Shown: piece after piece, positions 24,467-37,940 of the stretch
Layout of the letters: every line of letters begins with the position of its first letter
How positions within the stretch are numbered: the stretch's first letter is position 1
DNA from: Enoplosus armatus
Lineage: Eukaryota > Chordata > Actinopteri > Centrarchiformes > Enoplosidae
Assembly (NCBI RefSeq): GCF_043641665.1
Contig: NC_092189.1
Span: 18,196,833-18,260,832 of the forward strand
Length of the DNA stretch: 64,000 nucleotides
Direction of reading: 5' to 3'
The notes under the pieces: model-generated
What the model saw: only the letters and a program-made list of their open reading frames with translations
Database searches by the model: none
What the model was told of the DNA's origin: nothing
Made by a program: the position numbers and the translations under genes

Positions 24467-25490
24467 GACCACCCTACAGTACATGTCATTTTAGCTTGTG
24501 GCGATCATGAATTAAGAGAATTTCCTCTAACTCAAGGGGGAGGAGGAAGAGACTCTATGACACAATACAGCACATTTTTGTGTTTTACATCTTTATTGTG
24601 TTGTTTTCATTCAGTCTTGTATTACCATATTTTTGGGGGGTTGTAGCCTGATTTCCAGAAACCATAAAATAGATAGTAGGTGCTATTTTTGATTGGATTC
24701 CTGGGTATTGTTCCAAAGTGAAAACACCTGTGTTGGTGGGCAGGGCCTTTAAAGTCAGTGGCTGGATGTGTTGGAAACCGTCTACTATACCAGCAGCACG
24801 CACTGATTTGGCCAGAATGTAGCAGCATGTAGTATGTAGTATACAAACAAAAGCAATTCATGCAGTATGTCAAAAACACCTGTATGTCGTACTGATTCAG
24901 GAAAAATCTCCAGTCTGCATCGGACCAGTCTGTCTCGTATACTGTGGCCCACAGTGCAAAGCGCTGGCGGTGGTTTGCCATCAATGTTACATAAACTTGT
25001 TTCACTTTTGCAGTCCACCAAAATCTGTTTCTTATCAAATTTGAGTTGAGAAATAAGCAACCCAGTTACTGAATCTTCACTCATATTAGATCTACAAGGT
25101 CTCATTTAAAAGTTTGTTCCGACTTTCGTGATGCAGCGTCATAATACCTGCATGAGCTAAGCCTGCAGTATGCAGTATTTAGTTCATACGACATACCAAA
25201 GAATGTAGTGCATATTGCTTTTCATAGTAGTATGCAGTATGAAAACTGTTAAATGTATTCATGTTGCAGTATGCTAGACCAGGCTTAGCCGGTTTCCAGT
25301 TTTGGAAACTGGAGCCACTCATATAAATGACTACATAAAAGTGGTCATTTTACAGAATGTATTAAAATGTTTTTTAATTATAAATGTTTCATGTGTACTA
25401 CATCTCTAAATACGGTGCAAGAGCCTACGTTATGTCCCCAAACCCAAAATGTAAAATACAATGAATAATAATAGATAAAAATATGTAGTC
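24330..25490. other. Type-1 upstream DNA with CA repeat and inverted-repeat element
   Basis: Holds a (CA)n tract (about 24432-24462) and a segment at 24771-25222 absent from the homologous interval near receptor E. That segment is bordered by imperfect inverted sequences rich in GTATG and CATAC, with tacgacatac and a ttgctttt box near each end, like a MITE. The frame 24622-25038 inside it is not recognisable as a protein. Confidence 0.55.
24771..25222. mobile_element. MITE-like 452-bp segment
   Basis: Ends are imperfect inverted repeats: the left end holds gtagtatacaaacaaaagcaa, and the complementary ttgcttttcatagtagtatgc closes the right. It is present here but missing from the E-F interval at about 46638, where only about 8 bp stand in its place. 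The DNA transposon family is not identified. Confidence 0.5.
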
Positions 25491-25492
25491 AG

Positions 25493-25575
25493 CCATTTGC
25501 AGTGATGCTCATGGGCAGAGGAGCCATCTTAAATATTGTGTGAGCCGTCATGTCAATGTGGGAGAAAAAAATGTA
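25493..25575. repeat. Recurrent cluster block, internally deleted copy
   Basis: Only about the first 60 bp remain (to gtgtgagccg), then the sequence jumps to the tgtcaatgtgggagaaaa end. The same deletion is present at 46911, so these two intervals share an ancestor. Confidence 0.7.
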
Positions 25576-27452
25576 CATTACCAAAACAGAGTGGAAGTTT
25601 GTTGCCTAACTTCAACAACTTAAAGATGTACAGAGAATGAAAACAGATAGACAACATATCTTTCTATATCTATCTATCTATCCTTCTGGTTTGTGGCCTT
25701 CATCAGGGTCAACATGTTGCTGACCACAACCCAAAACATGCTGGTTTGACAACAAAGATGTTCTTAATACTACGAGTGTTGCAGGAGGATTGTTGCAGTT
25801 TAAATCGATGCTTCCCTGACACAACGCTGTGTTCAGCGCGTGTACACATAACACACAAAACAAAAATAATAAAAAGTAAATACTTTCATGTACTTTGTGT
25901 CCTGCTTTGTACCTTTACACACAAACAGACACATATAAACACACATTCACAGTCACCGCTGACAAACAAATGAAGCATGGAAACTTCAGCATTGTTGTGG
26001 TTGGGCTTCACACTAAGGTGTGGACACGAAGGGTCTTTTCTCTCTCTCTCACTCTGTGTTTTAACCTCAGGAAGCTGTACTTGTTCTGCTCTTTTACCTT
26101 TTGAAAAAAGGCAAGTGGAATAACACTAAGTTATTGATTAATATCAACATCACAACAACTGACAGGAGTAGTTAAAGGGTGCAGGGTGTTGGACACACAC
26201 ACCCACCCAGTCACGCCAAGTCATGACCCACTTTTCTGCAGTTTCTTCATTTGAGTTGTTGTCTCCTGATATTTTTCAACATGTTTTCCAGTAGTGCGCG
26301 TGGATTTTGGCAGTGATAGGCCTTTATACTCTATCTTGATGAAACATTGCACATTCATGAGAGCCCTCTTTTTCTCGTACATGTTTACCTGTAAGTAAGT
26401 TCTCCACATGTCTTGATTTTCTGTGTGGTTTTGGCCACATTTCCTCTTGCCTCTCCTCTGCAACTGTCTCTCTCAAACCTACAGGTTACCACCTATGCTG
26501 TAGCTAACATTATTTCAAATGTCCTCTTTTACTCCTCTAACTGTTGATCTGAACATCCAAATTCAGACAAAGATTAAACCTTTTTGAAAATGTGTCTGTC
26601 CTCAGGATATGTACGTATGTATGTGCTGGTAGAACATACAAAGTGAAAAGCCTTTAAATCCACACATACACTGTGTCAAAAGGAACACAGAAGTTAAAAG
26701 ACTTCCAGTACTTGTTTTTAACTAAACACTGAACATAGATCACAGGTTTGAATATTGGGCGAAGTTCACTTTCTACATTTCAGCCAATCACTATGATTTC
26801 CACTTTGTAAACCTTGATAGATAAAATATCATTTCACAACCTAGATAGTAGGTCTGATGTTGAATGTTGGAGTCATGTCCAACTACAGCGTCCTACTGCA
26901 GCAGGAAGTATTGGACATCGAATTTCAGACATTACAAACTATCATTTGCTTGTTACCATCACCAGTTGCCTCTGATCAAAGCACTTCACCTCTGACCGAA
27001 CTGAATGTGTGTTTAACTGTAGTGCCAAAAACTGAATGTGCTGAAAGTATTTTGTGTGTTTATCTGTGTCCTTTAATGAGAGGAGGACAAAAATCACACC
27101 GCTATGACAGAAGTAACCATATAGGTCAGCTGTGGATCAATCAAATGATCTGGTAAATATGTGGCGGTGTGTGACGGTGTGTGTAGTGATCCACATGTGG
27201 GTGTGTGGTAAATATTCTGCCTACCATTACCCTTTTCATTGATCAATTCTTCTGAACACGACACATAATATTATACTCATAACATACAAAAAAGATAATA
27301 AACTGACTGTTGAGAAATGACACTTAAAGTGTGTTAAGTGTTAAGCTCACTGTAAAGTCACTGAAAAGCAATCCTGCCACCACTCACCACCAATCTGTGA
27401 GATATTTGTCATTAACACTATGAATACACTCCATATTATTATATTTTTGCAG
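25576..27452. other. Intergenic DNA between B and the plus-strand relic exon
   Basis: Includes the CTGATGA repeat (core 25700-25706). It also includes sequence homologous to 33500-34730 and 47640-48855. A 99-codon plus-strand frame (26857-27156) recurs at 34131, but a corresponding frame is broken in the third copy. No Ig or membrane exon could be found here. Confidence 0.55.
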
Positions 27453-27644
27453 GATGGTGAAGCAAAGGCAGTGAACTATGCAGCGCTGGATTTCTCCTCA
27501 AGTGAAAAGTGGGAAGAGGAACAAGCAAGAATACACAGCAGAGTGTGTGTCCTCTGGTGTTGGAGCACATTACCACAACCAGCAACACTCCTCGGCCTGC
27601 GCACTGCTGCCCAAGCCTCTACAGAGGGCCTCAGCTCATGTTAA
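27453..27644 (+). pseudogene. Relic inhibitory-receptor tail exon (NYAALDF ITIM), copy 1
   Basis: After a good acceptor (tatatttttgcag) the frame reads DGEAKAVNYAALDFSS. VNYAAL is a canonical ITIM, of the kind found in tails of teleost Ig receptors such as NITRs. The frame then runs into unrelated residues. The next frame supplies a basic, tyrosine-motif-like continuation (GKRNKQEYTAECVSSGV), so a one-base frame break is likely. The exon is on the opposite strand to the receptor genes and about 1.2 kb beyond the 3' end of receptor C. No upstream exon was found. Confidence 0.65.
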
Positions 27645-28811
27645 TGTGTTCACATGCAACATTTTATTCCCAACTGAAACTTCATAATAAGAGGAAGTTG
27701 TTGGTTTCTTAAAAAAGTTTTGCACTCAGCTGATTTTGTGGGAGAGCAGCAGCTTTCCAGTTGCTTTGTTAATTCATTGCCACAGCATGTGTGCCATTGT
27801 TTCTGTAAGGTGACATGTTGTCAGTGTCAAAGGACTGTTTGCTTCTGGAGTTTTGTTGAAAATGGATATAAAGGACCTGCATCTTCAATCGTTATTGATA
27901 AAAATATGTTGAAGGGGAAATTCATGTTAAGAAATTTTATTTGTAGATATGTTCCCATTTAACAGATACAAAATGCTACAAGAGAAACTTGATAAACTCT
28001 TATTTTGTATTATTCAAATATTAGTTTCAGTAGCTCTGAATCCTTCTCTTTGATTGGGAATCTCCAGATTATCCAACGCTTGTCTGCACAATGACAGATC
28101 ACAGCAGTACCACAACCTTGGGACAGAAAACCCTTTTTTTTATTGACATAGTTTGATATCGTTCCAATTCATGTTCACAAATGGTTTGCATGGTCACACA
28201 ACAAAAACAATAAGGAAAAAGCATCATGCATACATTGTGCAGACATTGATTTACAACAGGATTACTGGCATATGGTCTCCAAACAAGATTCATGCATGAT
28301 GATGCAATAAACTTATTAAATGTGACTTTCTCTCTCCTGATACCGGTTCTAATACAGGTTACTGGCTGATACAGAGTACGGATCAGTATGCGCTACTTTT
28401 CTCTAATTCAAAAGCTGTGTTTACTTTCAGTGGTGAAAAAGAAAAAAGGAAAAAAGAAATTAAATTATCAGAATGTGGACAATGCCAAAGCAGGTCAAAT
28501 AAAATGACTGTAATGTTAACATAGGTGTTAATGATTATGATAACTTGACTATGGCCATATTCAACTCAGTTGTACTACTTGATGCTTCATCATCTGAATT
28601 CTGAGTTCATGTTGTACCTGTAAGTCAGACATTTTAGTAAAGATGGAAAATATATCATTTAAAGGTCACAAATGAAGTGGCCAGATGTTTGATGATTTTA
28701 CCAACATTTCCAAAATGCCCATATCCATTTCAAAAATGGAATGACGGTTTCATTTTCCAGGTCAAATGATTTACAATAACCCAAGATTTCTTGCTGGAAT
28801 TGACTGAATTG
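27645..28811. other. 3' flank between relic exon and receptor C
   Basis: AT-rich DNA conserved at about 34920-36096 and 49050-50207. It probably holds 3' untranslated sequence of the relic exon and of receptor C. No gene is supported. Confidence 0.55.
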
Positions 28812-30657
28812 CTAATCCAACCAAAAGGCCTTGACAGCAGCGTAGATCCTCTCTCTCTCCGCTGCTTTTGCACCCCTCGCTCCACCACTGCCGGTTTTCA
28901 TCACGGTGAAGACGACAGCGGAATAAACAGATGTGTCATGATCTCTCTGAGAAAATATATGGCAAATTTTGTGAGATGACGATATCACAGAAAATGCATT
29001 TAAAGAAGAAAAAGAAAATAACTTTTCTGAAGGTTAATCTTACTCTTAAAGTCCTTAAATGCTGATTTTGATGTTCACCAGTAGTTGCAGTGCCTGTTGA
29101 CCAAACAATGAGAAATGTATTATAATTTGTGCTGGAAATACAGACAATTACAACACATAAAGATTAGCAAAAAAGGATTCAATTTCACCAAATCAAAGAG
29201 GAACTGTTCTGTCGGTTGACTTATACTCAGCACGAATGTGAAACCAGTGAACTGGTGGAATAAGGTGTAAGTAATGTTTCCTTACCATTGCAACAATCCC
29301 AAGCTTTTATGGAAGAAATGAGAAAAGCTATAACAATCAGACTTATAGCCAAAGCAGCACAGAGCAGAATCAGAACTGTACTGTCCCACATGTTGAGTCC
29401 TGAAACAATATGAAAAGGAGCAAATAATGAAAGTTTACTGTTATTTTGATGTTTGAATGCATTAGAAACAAATGTTTTGTGATACATGATCTTAATGGAT
29501 TCTACCAGATTCAAAATGAATGATTTTTATGGACATGTTCTGCTTCTCTGTTACCTTCAATGTCCGGTTTTGTTCCATGTCCAAATAATATCTCTCCACA
29601 TGCGGCCACAGCGCAGTAATAAGTCCCAGCATCAGAGGAGCTGACGTTATTAGAGAAGCTGTAGACACATTTCTGTGGAGAGCGAGCGTCAGGACTCTTC
29701 TCACATTCATCACCACTGTTTCCGTGAGCGAAAATGACACTGGGATGAGATCCATCTGATCCGGCTCTGAACCAGGACACACTGTGATCTCCTGGACATG
29801 TCTTGTTCTCAGAGCGAGAGAGGACTGAACACTGCAGAGTCACTGAGTCTCCTGGACGGACTGGATCAGATGGAGGGACGTGAATGACGGCAGTGATATC
29901 AGGTTCTGGTCCTGGGAAATACAAATGTGAAAATAAACATGTGATATTCACTTTAATGAAAAGAAAAGTAGTTAAAAATATTAATTCATATACATAAACT
30001 TACTTTCCTGTAAATTATGGAAACATGTACTACCTTTACACATACATGTAGGAAAATAAAACTGTGTGACCTGCTGTTATAAATGGTGTTTGATGTAAGC
30101 ATGATGGTTAAATCTTTAAAGGAATGTGAAATGTCTGGTTGTGGTATTTTATTTACCTTTAATACTCAGAAATGTTCCTTTCAAAATTGTCATTTTGAGC
30201 TTGTCTACTTTTATACAGTAATAAACTCCAGTATCGCTTAGCTTTGTGTTATTAATATGCAGAACAAATGATCCAGGCTCTTGTTTTGATGTAATTCGAG
30301 GAGTCTTGTTAACGCCATCATAATCAAAGGAAACTGTTCCTCCCAAGAATTCAGGCAAGTTTCCAGAAACAAGCCTGATCCAAAATAATTTTACTGAATG
30401 CTCAGATGTCTGGCGGGTACACGACAAAGTCACATCATCTCCAACACCAACAGTCTTCGTCCCAAAGATCAGATCATCTGTGCATCCTAAAAAATAAAAT
30501 GAAATGGAGCAGTGATTAACAACAGAGATAGATTCATATATACCCTGTGCTAAGTTGATGCAAGAAGATGACAATGTACTTGAAATATATATTGAAAAAA
30601 CTTTATATACTTACGCCCAACGCTGAGCATCAGCAGTAAATAAAATACGACCAGCAT
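28812..30657 (-). CDS. nitr: Receptor C: NITR-type Ig receptor, type-2 ITIM tail
   Basis: Minus-strand exons: 30615-30657 leader, 30157-30486 V domain, 29555-29911 second Ig domain, 29286-29399 transmembrane, 29044-29093 linker, 28812-28946 tail; 342 residues. The leader and Ig exons match the type-1 genes. The last three exons are different: the membrane exon ends SSIKAWDCCN, the linker encodes a TATTGEHQNQH start, and the tail has SVY306SAV. This fits the ITIM consensus SxYxxV, and a later IY333AAV is a weaker tyrosine motif. The V domain has IFGTKT at its start and CDR2-like SFDYDGVNK. The CDR3-like end is MTILKG. The second-domain J motif is FGHGTKPDIE. Likely an inhibitory receptor recruiting SH2 phosphatases; that role is known for the family and inferred here. 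Confidence 0.87.
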
Positions 30658-30830
30658 TTCCTTGTTAATCCACTTGAGACAACAGTTAAATTAGACCGTA
30701 TTAGAAGATGATTCACCTTAATGTAACCATATGAAGTGGGAGGGAACAATTTCAGAGCAATCTCATTGGTCTCTTGTTATGTTGGCCAATGTCACTGTAC
30801 CACCACAGTGGAAATAATCTCAACTATCTT
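30658..30830 (-). promoter_or_regulatory. Putative promoter of receptor C
   Basis: Two CCAAT motifs with conserved 21-bp spacing: attgg on + at 30765-30769 and ccaat on + at 30786-30790. Confidence 0.5.
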
Positions 30831-30849
30831 TCCAACCTAAACACATGAA

Positions 30850-32514
30850 ACAACAGCAACAGCAAGCTTTTGTTTCATGTTTCATGGTGGGTTTCTATAA
30901 CTGACACTGAGCGTAAACACAACAGATGATTTGATGTGAACTACTGTAATCCAAAATAATCTGGTTCCCTTTATATTTTCACTTCATGTTGATGGACTTT
31001 TCAGCTGATATTCACCAATATGCTCACACTGTTCAAAATTACATGTCATTTCATCTTGTGGGGATCATGAATTAAGAGAGTTTCCCTGAACAACAGGGGC
31101 AGGAAGAAGATCTTTAGTCTGTTGTGTTTATTGACTTTTTTGAATTGTAGCTGTTGTAATTGATTTCCAGAAAACCTTAAATAGATAGAGTAAATGTTCT
31201 GGTAACCTGGCAAATGTAAGTTCTGTACTCATATAAGTTTTCTCTCTGCTTTTGTTCTCCACCAACTCCTGACAGACAGAAATATCCGTCTCTCTTGCTG
31301 CTAAATGCTCCACTATGTTCACTAGCTGGCAGCTAACTCTGTCAGTCTGCTGTTTGGTGATGCGCAGGTAGCATACAGTCGGTTTATCAGAACTTTTTGC
31401 TGTAAATAGAGGTGTTCAGTAACTGATAGCAGGTGCTATCTTTTCATTGATCCATGGATATTGTTCCTGTCCAACATGACTGACTAACTAATCATTGTTT
31501 GCTCCATTAATCCCATCACACTCACAATCAAATCAGAAGAAGTGAAACGATGTCTTTCCAAACAAAACCTCATGACCAGTGGGGATCAAATGTTCAATGC
31601 CATTTTGTTTTACAGTCTGGTTAAGGTTAGGCAACTAAACTACTTGGTTATGGTTAGAAAAATGTCATTAAGACGGCAAATTAAAGTCCCTGCAGATGAA
31701 AGTCCACCTACATACGTGTTTTAATTTCTGTTGTTGAATTAGACCTCTTCTCACAACTGTGTGTGTGTGTGTTCAAACTGCACTTGACCCTACTGTTGGT
31801 TTTGTTGCACCTGTTAGAGTGGGACAACATACACCTTCATCATGCTCAGTACTATATCAACTTCTGATGACAGGTAATTCACAGCGTAACTTCACCCGAC
31901 TTCCACCTCAGACAGGGTAATTCACAACAGCTGTGTGGGTGTGCAGGGTCTTTAAAGTCATGGTCATGCTAAATTGCACATTGCAGTAGTTCCTGCATTG
32001 GCAATAACATTAGCACTGAATGCATGATGCACTGCAAAAAAGTACATGTAATTCCTTGAGAGACTGGACTCACGACGACTTTACGTATTTCTGTTCAATC
32101 ATTTACATTTAATGACTGTAGGATGTATAAATCGAAACTCAAGCCATTGTTACTGTTAAAGTAACACTCAACATAAAATAGTGACATTTCTGGTTATCCT
32201 GTAGCTTTGTGGCTAGAGCACGGCTTTAACCCTTGTAGGGTTGGGGGTTAAATAAGATTTGATCGAAACATCATCTGCTCTCTCATTTCATCACTCCCAT
32301 CCTTTGATGAAAATCAGATGACGAAAAGATGAGCTTTACAATAAAGCCACTTTTGTTCACTACATAAGTCGTCATTTTACAGAATGTATTGAAATAGCCT
32401 TTAATTATAAATGTTTCATGTGTAATACATCTCTAAATACAGTGTAAGAGCCTATGTTATGTCTCCAAATCAAAATTTCAAATAAAATAACTAATAATTG
32501 ATAATAAAAAGGTC
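30850..32514. other. Type-2 intergenic DNA upstream of receptor C
   Basis: Homologous to 9851-11270, 38110-39800 and 52210-53935. Contains the 296-bp segment at 32037-32332. No gene is seen. Confidence 0.65.
32037..32332 (+). mobile_element. 296-bp presence/absence segment with tRNA-like motif, copy C
   Basis: This exact-length segment is present here, at 39320-39615 and at 53455-53750, but absent at about 11075, where flanks join as gcactgca then gctttac. Inside it, tgtagctttgtggctagagc followed by a gggttgggggtt box resembles a tRNA-type A and B box pair. A SINE is therefore possible, although about 160 bp precede the tRNA-like part. A deletion in the A unit is the alternative. Confidence 0.45.
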
Positions 32515-32800
32515 TATTCAGCCATTTGCAGTGATGCTCATGGGCAGAGGAGCCATCTTAAATATTGTGTGAGCCGGCCAATTCAGATGCGCCACATCAT
32601 CGATGATGACCCGCCCTCTCTGACTGCCTGTCACATCAGCAGGAAGAGCACAGCGTACAGAGTTGGGGAGGGCTGTTAAACCATCCATCCTCTGCACTCG
32701 CTTCACTTCTTCTCAGGGGGCTGGTGAAAGGCGGCAGCAGAGCGCCTCTCTCACAGTATCACAGGAACACATTCACATGGAGGCCATGAAGAGTTTCTGA
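32515..32800. repeat. Recurrent cluster block, copy 4
   Basis: Full-length copy of the 2341-2622 block, with minus-strand open frame retained. Confidence 0.75.
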
Positions 32801-34729
32801 CCTGCATATTTTTATCTGAGGGAGGGAACTCATGTCAACCTGGGAGAAAACCACAAATGTACATTACCAAAACAGAGTGGAAGTTTGTCGCCTAACTTCA
32901 ACAACTTAAAGATGTACAGAGAATGAAAATAGATAGACAACATATCTTTCTATATCTATCTATCAATCCTTCTGGTTTGTGGCCTTCATCAGGGTCAACA
33001 TGTTGCTGACCACAACCCAAAACATGCTGGTTTGACAACAAGATGTTCTTAATACTAAAAGTGTTGCAGCAGGATTGTTGCAGTTTAAATCGATGCTTCC
33101 CTGACACAACGCTGTGTTCAGCCCGTGTACACATAACACACAAAACAAAAGCAGTAAATACTTTCATGTACTTTGTGTCCTGCTTTGTACCTTTACACAC
33201 AAACAGACACATAAAACACACATTTACAGTCACCGCTGACAAACAAATGACACATGGAAACTTCAGCATTGTTGTGGTTGGGCTTCACACTAAGGTGTGG
33301 ACACGAAGGGTCTTTTCTCTCTCTCACTCTCTGTTTTAACCTCAGGAAGCTGTACTTGTGCTGCTCTTTTACCTTTTTAAAAAAGGCAAGTGGAATAACA
33401 TTAAATTATTGATTAATATCAACATCACAACAACTTACAGGAGTAGTTAAAGGGTGCAGGGTGTTGGTAACACACACACCCACCCAGTCACGCCAAGTCA
33501 TGACCCAGTTTTCTGCAGTTTGTTCGTTTTAGTTGTTGTCTCCTGATATTTTTCAACATGTTTTCCATTAGTGCGCGTGGATTTTGGCAGTGATAGGCCG
33601 TTATACTCTATCTTGATGAGACATTGCACATTCACGAGAGCCCTTTTTTTCTCATACATGTTTACCTGTAAGTAAGTTCTCCACATCTATTTATTTTCTG
33701 TGTGGTTTTGGCCACATTTCCTCTTGCCTCTCCTCTGCAACTGTCTCTCTCAAACCTACAGGTTACCACCTATGCTGTAGATAACATTATGTCAAATGTC
33801 CTCTTTTACTCCTCTAACTGTTGATCTGAACATCCAAATTCAGACAAAGATTAAACCTTTTTGAAAATGTGTCTGTCCTCAGGATATGTATGTATGTATG
33901 TGCTGGTAGAACATACAAAGTGAAAAGCCTTTAAATCCACACATACACTGTGTCAAAAGAAACACAGAAGTTAAAAGACTTCCAGTACTTGTTTTTAACT
34001 AAACACTGAACATAGATCACAGGTTTGAATATAGGGCGAAGTTCACTTTCTACATTTCAGCCAATCACTATGATTTCCACTTTGTAAACCTTGATAGATA
34101 AAATATCATTTCGCAAACTAGATAGTAGGTTTGATGTCGAATGTTGGAGTCATGTCCAACTACAGCGTCCTACTGCAGCAGGAAGTATTGAACATCGAAT
34201 TTCAGACATTACAAACTATCATTTGCTTGTTACCATCACCAGTTGCCTCTGATCAAAGCACTTCACCTCTGACCGAACTGAATGTGTGTTTAACTGTAGT
34301 GCCAAAAACTGAATGTGCTGAAAGTATTTTGTGTGTTTATCTGTGTCCTTTAATGAGAGGAGGACAAAAATCACACCGCTATGACAGAAGTAACCATATA
34401 GGTCAGCTGTGGATCAATCAGATGATCTGGTAAATATGTGGCGGTGTGTGACGGTGTGTGTAGTGATCCACATATGGGTGTGTGGTAAATATTCTGCCTA
34501 CCATTACCCTTTTCATTGATCAATTCTTCTGAACACAACACATCATATTATACACATAACATACAAAGAAGTGAATAAACTGACTGTTGAGAAATGACAT
34601 AAAAAGTGTGTTAAGTGTTAAGCTCACTGTAAAGTCACTGAAAAGCAATCCTACCACCACTCACCACCAATCTGTGAGATATTTGTCATTAACACTATGC
34701 ATACACTCCATATTATTATATTTTTGCAG
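32801..34729. other. Intergenic DNA between C and second relic exon
   Basis: Contains the CTGATGA repeat (core 32986-32992) and the same CT-rich and AT-rich segments as 25576-27452. No gene is supported. Confidence 0.55.
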
Positions 34730-34801
34730 GATGGTGAAGCAAAGGCAGTGAACTATGCAGCGCTGGATTTCTCCACAAGTGAAAAGTGGGGAGAGGAATA
34801 A
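34730..34801 (+). pseudogene. Relic inhibitory-receptor tail exon, copy 2
   Basis: Same acceptor and DGEAKAVNYAALDFS start as 27453. Here a TAA at 34799-34801 stops the ITIM frame after 23 codons. The shifted frame continues as in the other copies, with CVSSGV. It lies on the opposite strand, about 1.3 kb beyond the 3' end of receptor D. Confidence 0.65.
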
Positions 34802-36096
34802 GCAAGAATACACAGCAGAGTGTGTGTCCTCTGGTGTTGGAGCAGATTACCACAACCAGCAACACTCCTCGGCCTGCGCACTGCTGCCCAAGCCTCTACA
34901 GAGGGCCTCAGCTCATGTTAATGTGTTCACATGCAACATTTTATTCCCAACTGAAACTTCATAATAAGAGGAAGTTGTTGGTTTCTTAAAAAAGTTTTGC
35001 ACTCAGCTGATTTTGTGGGAGAGCAGCAGCTTTCCAGTTGCTTTTTTAATTCATTGCCACAGCATGTGTGCCAGTGTTTCTGTAAGGTGACATGTTGTCA
35101 GTGTCAAAGGACAGTTTGCTTCTGGAGTTTTGTTGAAAATGGATATAAAGGACCTGCATCTTCAATCATTATTGATAAAAATATGTTGAAGGGGAAATTC
35201 ATCTTTAGAAATTTTATTTGTAGATATGTTCCCATTTAACAGATACAAAATGCTACAAGAGAAACTTGATAAACTCTTATTTTGTATTATTCAAATATTA
35301 GTTTCAGTAGCTCTGAATCCTTCTCTTTGATTGGAAATCTCCAGATTATCCAACGCTTGTCTACACAATGACAGATCACAGCAGTACCAAAACCTTGGGA
35401 CAGAAAACCCTTTTTTTTATTGACATAGTTTGATATCGTTCCAATTCATGTTCACAAATGGTTTGCATGGTCACACAACAAAAACAATAAGGAAAAAGCA
35501 TCATGCATACATTGTGCAGACATGATTTACATGATTTACAACTGGATTACTGGCATATGGTCTCCAAACAAGATTCATGCATGATGATGCAATAAACTTA
35601 TTAAATGCGACTTTCTCTCTCCTGATACCGGTTCTAATACAGGTTACTGGCTGATACAGAGTACGGATCAGTACGCACTATTTTTCTCTAATTCAAAAGC
35701 TGTGTTTACTTTCAGTGGTGAAAAAAAAAAAAGGAAAAAAGAAATTAAATTATCAGAATGTGGACAACGCCAAAGCAGGTCAAATAAAATGACTGTAATG
35801 TTAACATAGGTGTTAATGATTATGATAACTTGACTATGGCCATATTCAACTCAGTTGTACTACTTGATGCTTCATCATCTGAATTCTGAGTTCATGTTGT
35901 ACCTGTAAGTCAAACATTTTAGTAAGGATGGAAAATATATCATTTAAAGGTCACAAATGAAGTGGCCAGATGTTTGATGATTTTACCAACATTTCCAAAA
36001 TGCCCATGTCCATTTCAAAAATGGAATGACGGTTTCATTTTCCAGGTCAAATGATTTACAATAACCCAAGATGTCTTGCTGGAATTGACTGAATTG
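34802..36096. other. 3' flank between relic exon and receptor D
   Basis: Same conserved AT-rich DNA as 27645-28811. No gene is supported. Confidence 0.55.
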
Positions 36097-37940
36097 CTAA
36101 TCCAACCAAAAGGCCTTGACAGCAGCGTAGATCCTCTCTCTCTCCGCTGCTTTTGCACCCCTCGCTCCACCACTGCTGGTTTTCATCACGGTGAAGACGA
36201 CAGCGGAATAAACAGATGTGTCATGATCTCTCTGAGAAAATATATGGCAAATTTTGTGAGATGACGATATCACGGAAAACACATTTAAAGAAGAAAAAGA
36301 AAATAACTTTTCTGAAGGTTAATCTTACTCTTAAAGTCCTTAAATGCTGATTTTGATGTTCACCAGTAGTTGCAGTGCCTGTTGACCAAACAATGAGAAA
36401 TGTATTATAAAATGTGCTGTAAATACAGACAATTACAACACATAAAGATTAGCAAAAAAGGATTCAATTTCACCAAATCAAAGAGGAACTGTTCTGTCGG
36501 TTGACTTATACTCAGCACGAATGTGAAACCAGTGAACTGGTGGAATAAGGTGTAAGTAATGTTTTCTTACCATTGCAACAATCCCAAGCCTTTATGGAAG
36601 AAATGAGAAAAGCTATAAAAATCAGACTTATAGCCAAAGCAGCACAGAGCAGAAACAGAACTGTTCTCTCCCACATGTGGAGTCCTGAAACAATATGAAA
36701 AGGAGCAAATAATGAAAGTTTACTGTTATTTTGATGTTTGAATGCATTAGAAACAAATGTTTTGTGATACATGATCTTAATGGATTCTACCAGATTCAAA
36801 ATGAATGATTTTTATGGACATGTTCTGCTTCTCTGTTACCTTCAATGTCCGGTTTTGTTCCATGTCCAAATAATATCTCTCCACATGCGGCCACAGCGCA
36901 GTAATAAGTCCCAGCATCAGAGGAGCTGACGTTCTTAGAGAAGCTGTAGACACATTTCTGTGGAGAGCGAGCGTCAGGACTCTTCTCACATTCATCACCA
37001 CTGTTTCCGTGAGCGAAAATGACACTGGGATGAGATCCATCTGATCCGGCTCTGAACCAGGACACACTGTGTTCTCCTGGACATGTCTTGTTCTCAGAGT
37101 GAGAGAGGACTGAACACTGCAGAGTCACTGAGTCTCCTGGACGGACTGGATCAGATGGAGGGACGTGAATGACGGCAGTGATATCAGGTTCTGGTCCTTG
37201 GAAATACAAATGTGAAAATAAATATGTGATATTCACTTTAATGAAAAGCAAAGTAAGTAAAAATATGAATTCATATACATAAACACTTTCCTGTAAATTA
37301 TGGAAACATGTACTACCTTTATACATATATGTAGGAAAATTTAACTGTGTGACCTGCTGTTATAAATGGCGTTTTGATGTAAGCATGATGGTCAAATCTT
37401 TAAAGGAATGTGAAATGTCTGGTTGTGGTATTTTATTTACCTTTAATACTCAGAAATGTTCCATTCAAAAATGTCATTTTGAGATAGTGTACTTTTATAC
37501 AGTAATAAACTCCAGTATCGCTTATCTTTGTGTTATTAATATGCAGAACAAATGATCCAGGCTCTTGTTTTGATGTAATTCGAGGAGTCTTGTTAACACC
37601 ATAATGATTAAAGGAAACTGTTCCTCCCAAGAATTCAGGCAAGTTTCCAGAAACAAGCCTGATCCAAAATAATTTTGCTGTATGATCAGATGTCTGGCGG
37701 GTACACGACAAAGTCACATCATCTCCAACACCAACAGTCTTCGTCCTAAAGATCAGATCATCTGTGCATCCTAAAAATAAAATGAAATGGAGCAGTGATT
37801 AACAGCAGAGATAGATTCATATATGCCCTGTGCTAAATCGATGCAAGAAGATGACAATGTATTTGAAATATATATTGAAAAAACTTTATATACTTACGCC
37901 CAACTCTGAGCATCAGCAGTAAATAAAATACGATCAGCAT
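36097..37940 (-). CDS. nitr: Receptor D: NITR-type Ig receptor, type-2 ITIM tail
   Basis: Minus-strand exons: 37898-37940 leader (MLIVFY start), 37441-37770 V domain, 36840-37196 second Ig domain, 36571-36684 transmembrane, 36329-36378 linker, 36097-36231 tail; 342 residues, intact. The acceptor of the second-domain exon is CCAAG instead of CCCAG, still a valid AG. The V domain is the most divergent in its loops: SDHTAKL, SFNHYGVNK and a CDR3-like VHYLKMTFLNG. The second domain keeps all six cysteines and FGHGTKPDIE. The membrane exon begins GLHMWERT. The tail has the SVYSAV ITIM and IYAAV, with one glycine-to-serine change after MKT relative to C. Same predicted inhibitory role as C. Confidence 0.86.

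Noticed and set aside
26857..27156. 99-codon plus-strand frame, repeated at 34131-34433
   Set aside because: Disrupted in the third homologous interval (about 48270-48545) and without any Ig, membrane or tail motif. It could not be tied to the relic ITIM exon downstream.
32200..32262. Functional tRNA gene
   Set aside because: Only box-like fragments are visible. The arms do not form a convincing cloverleaf, so a SINE-type relic is the most that can be claimed.
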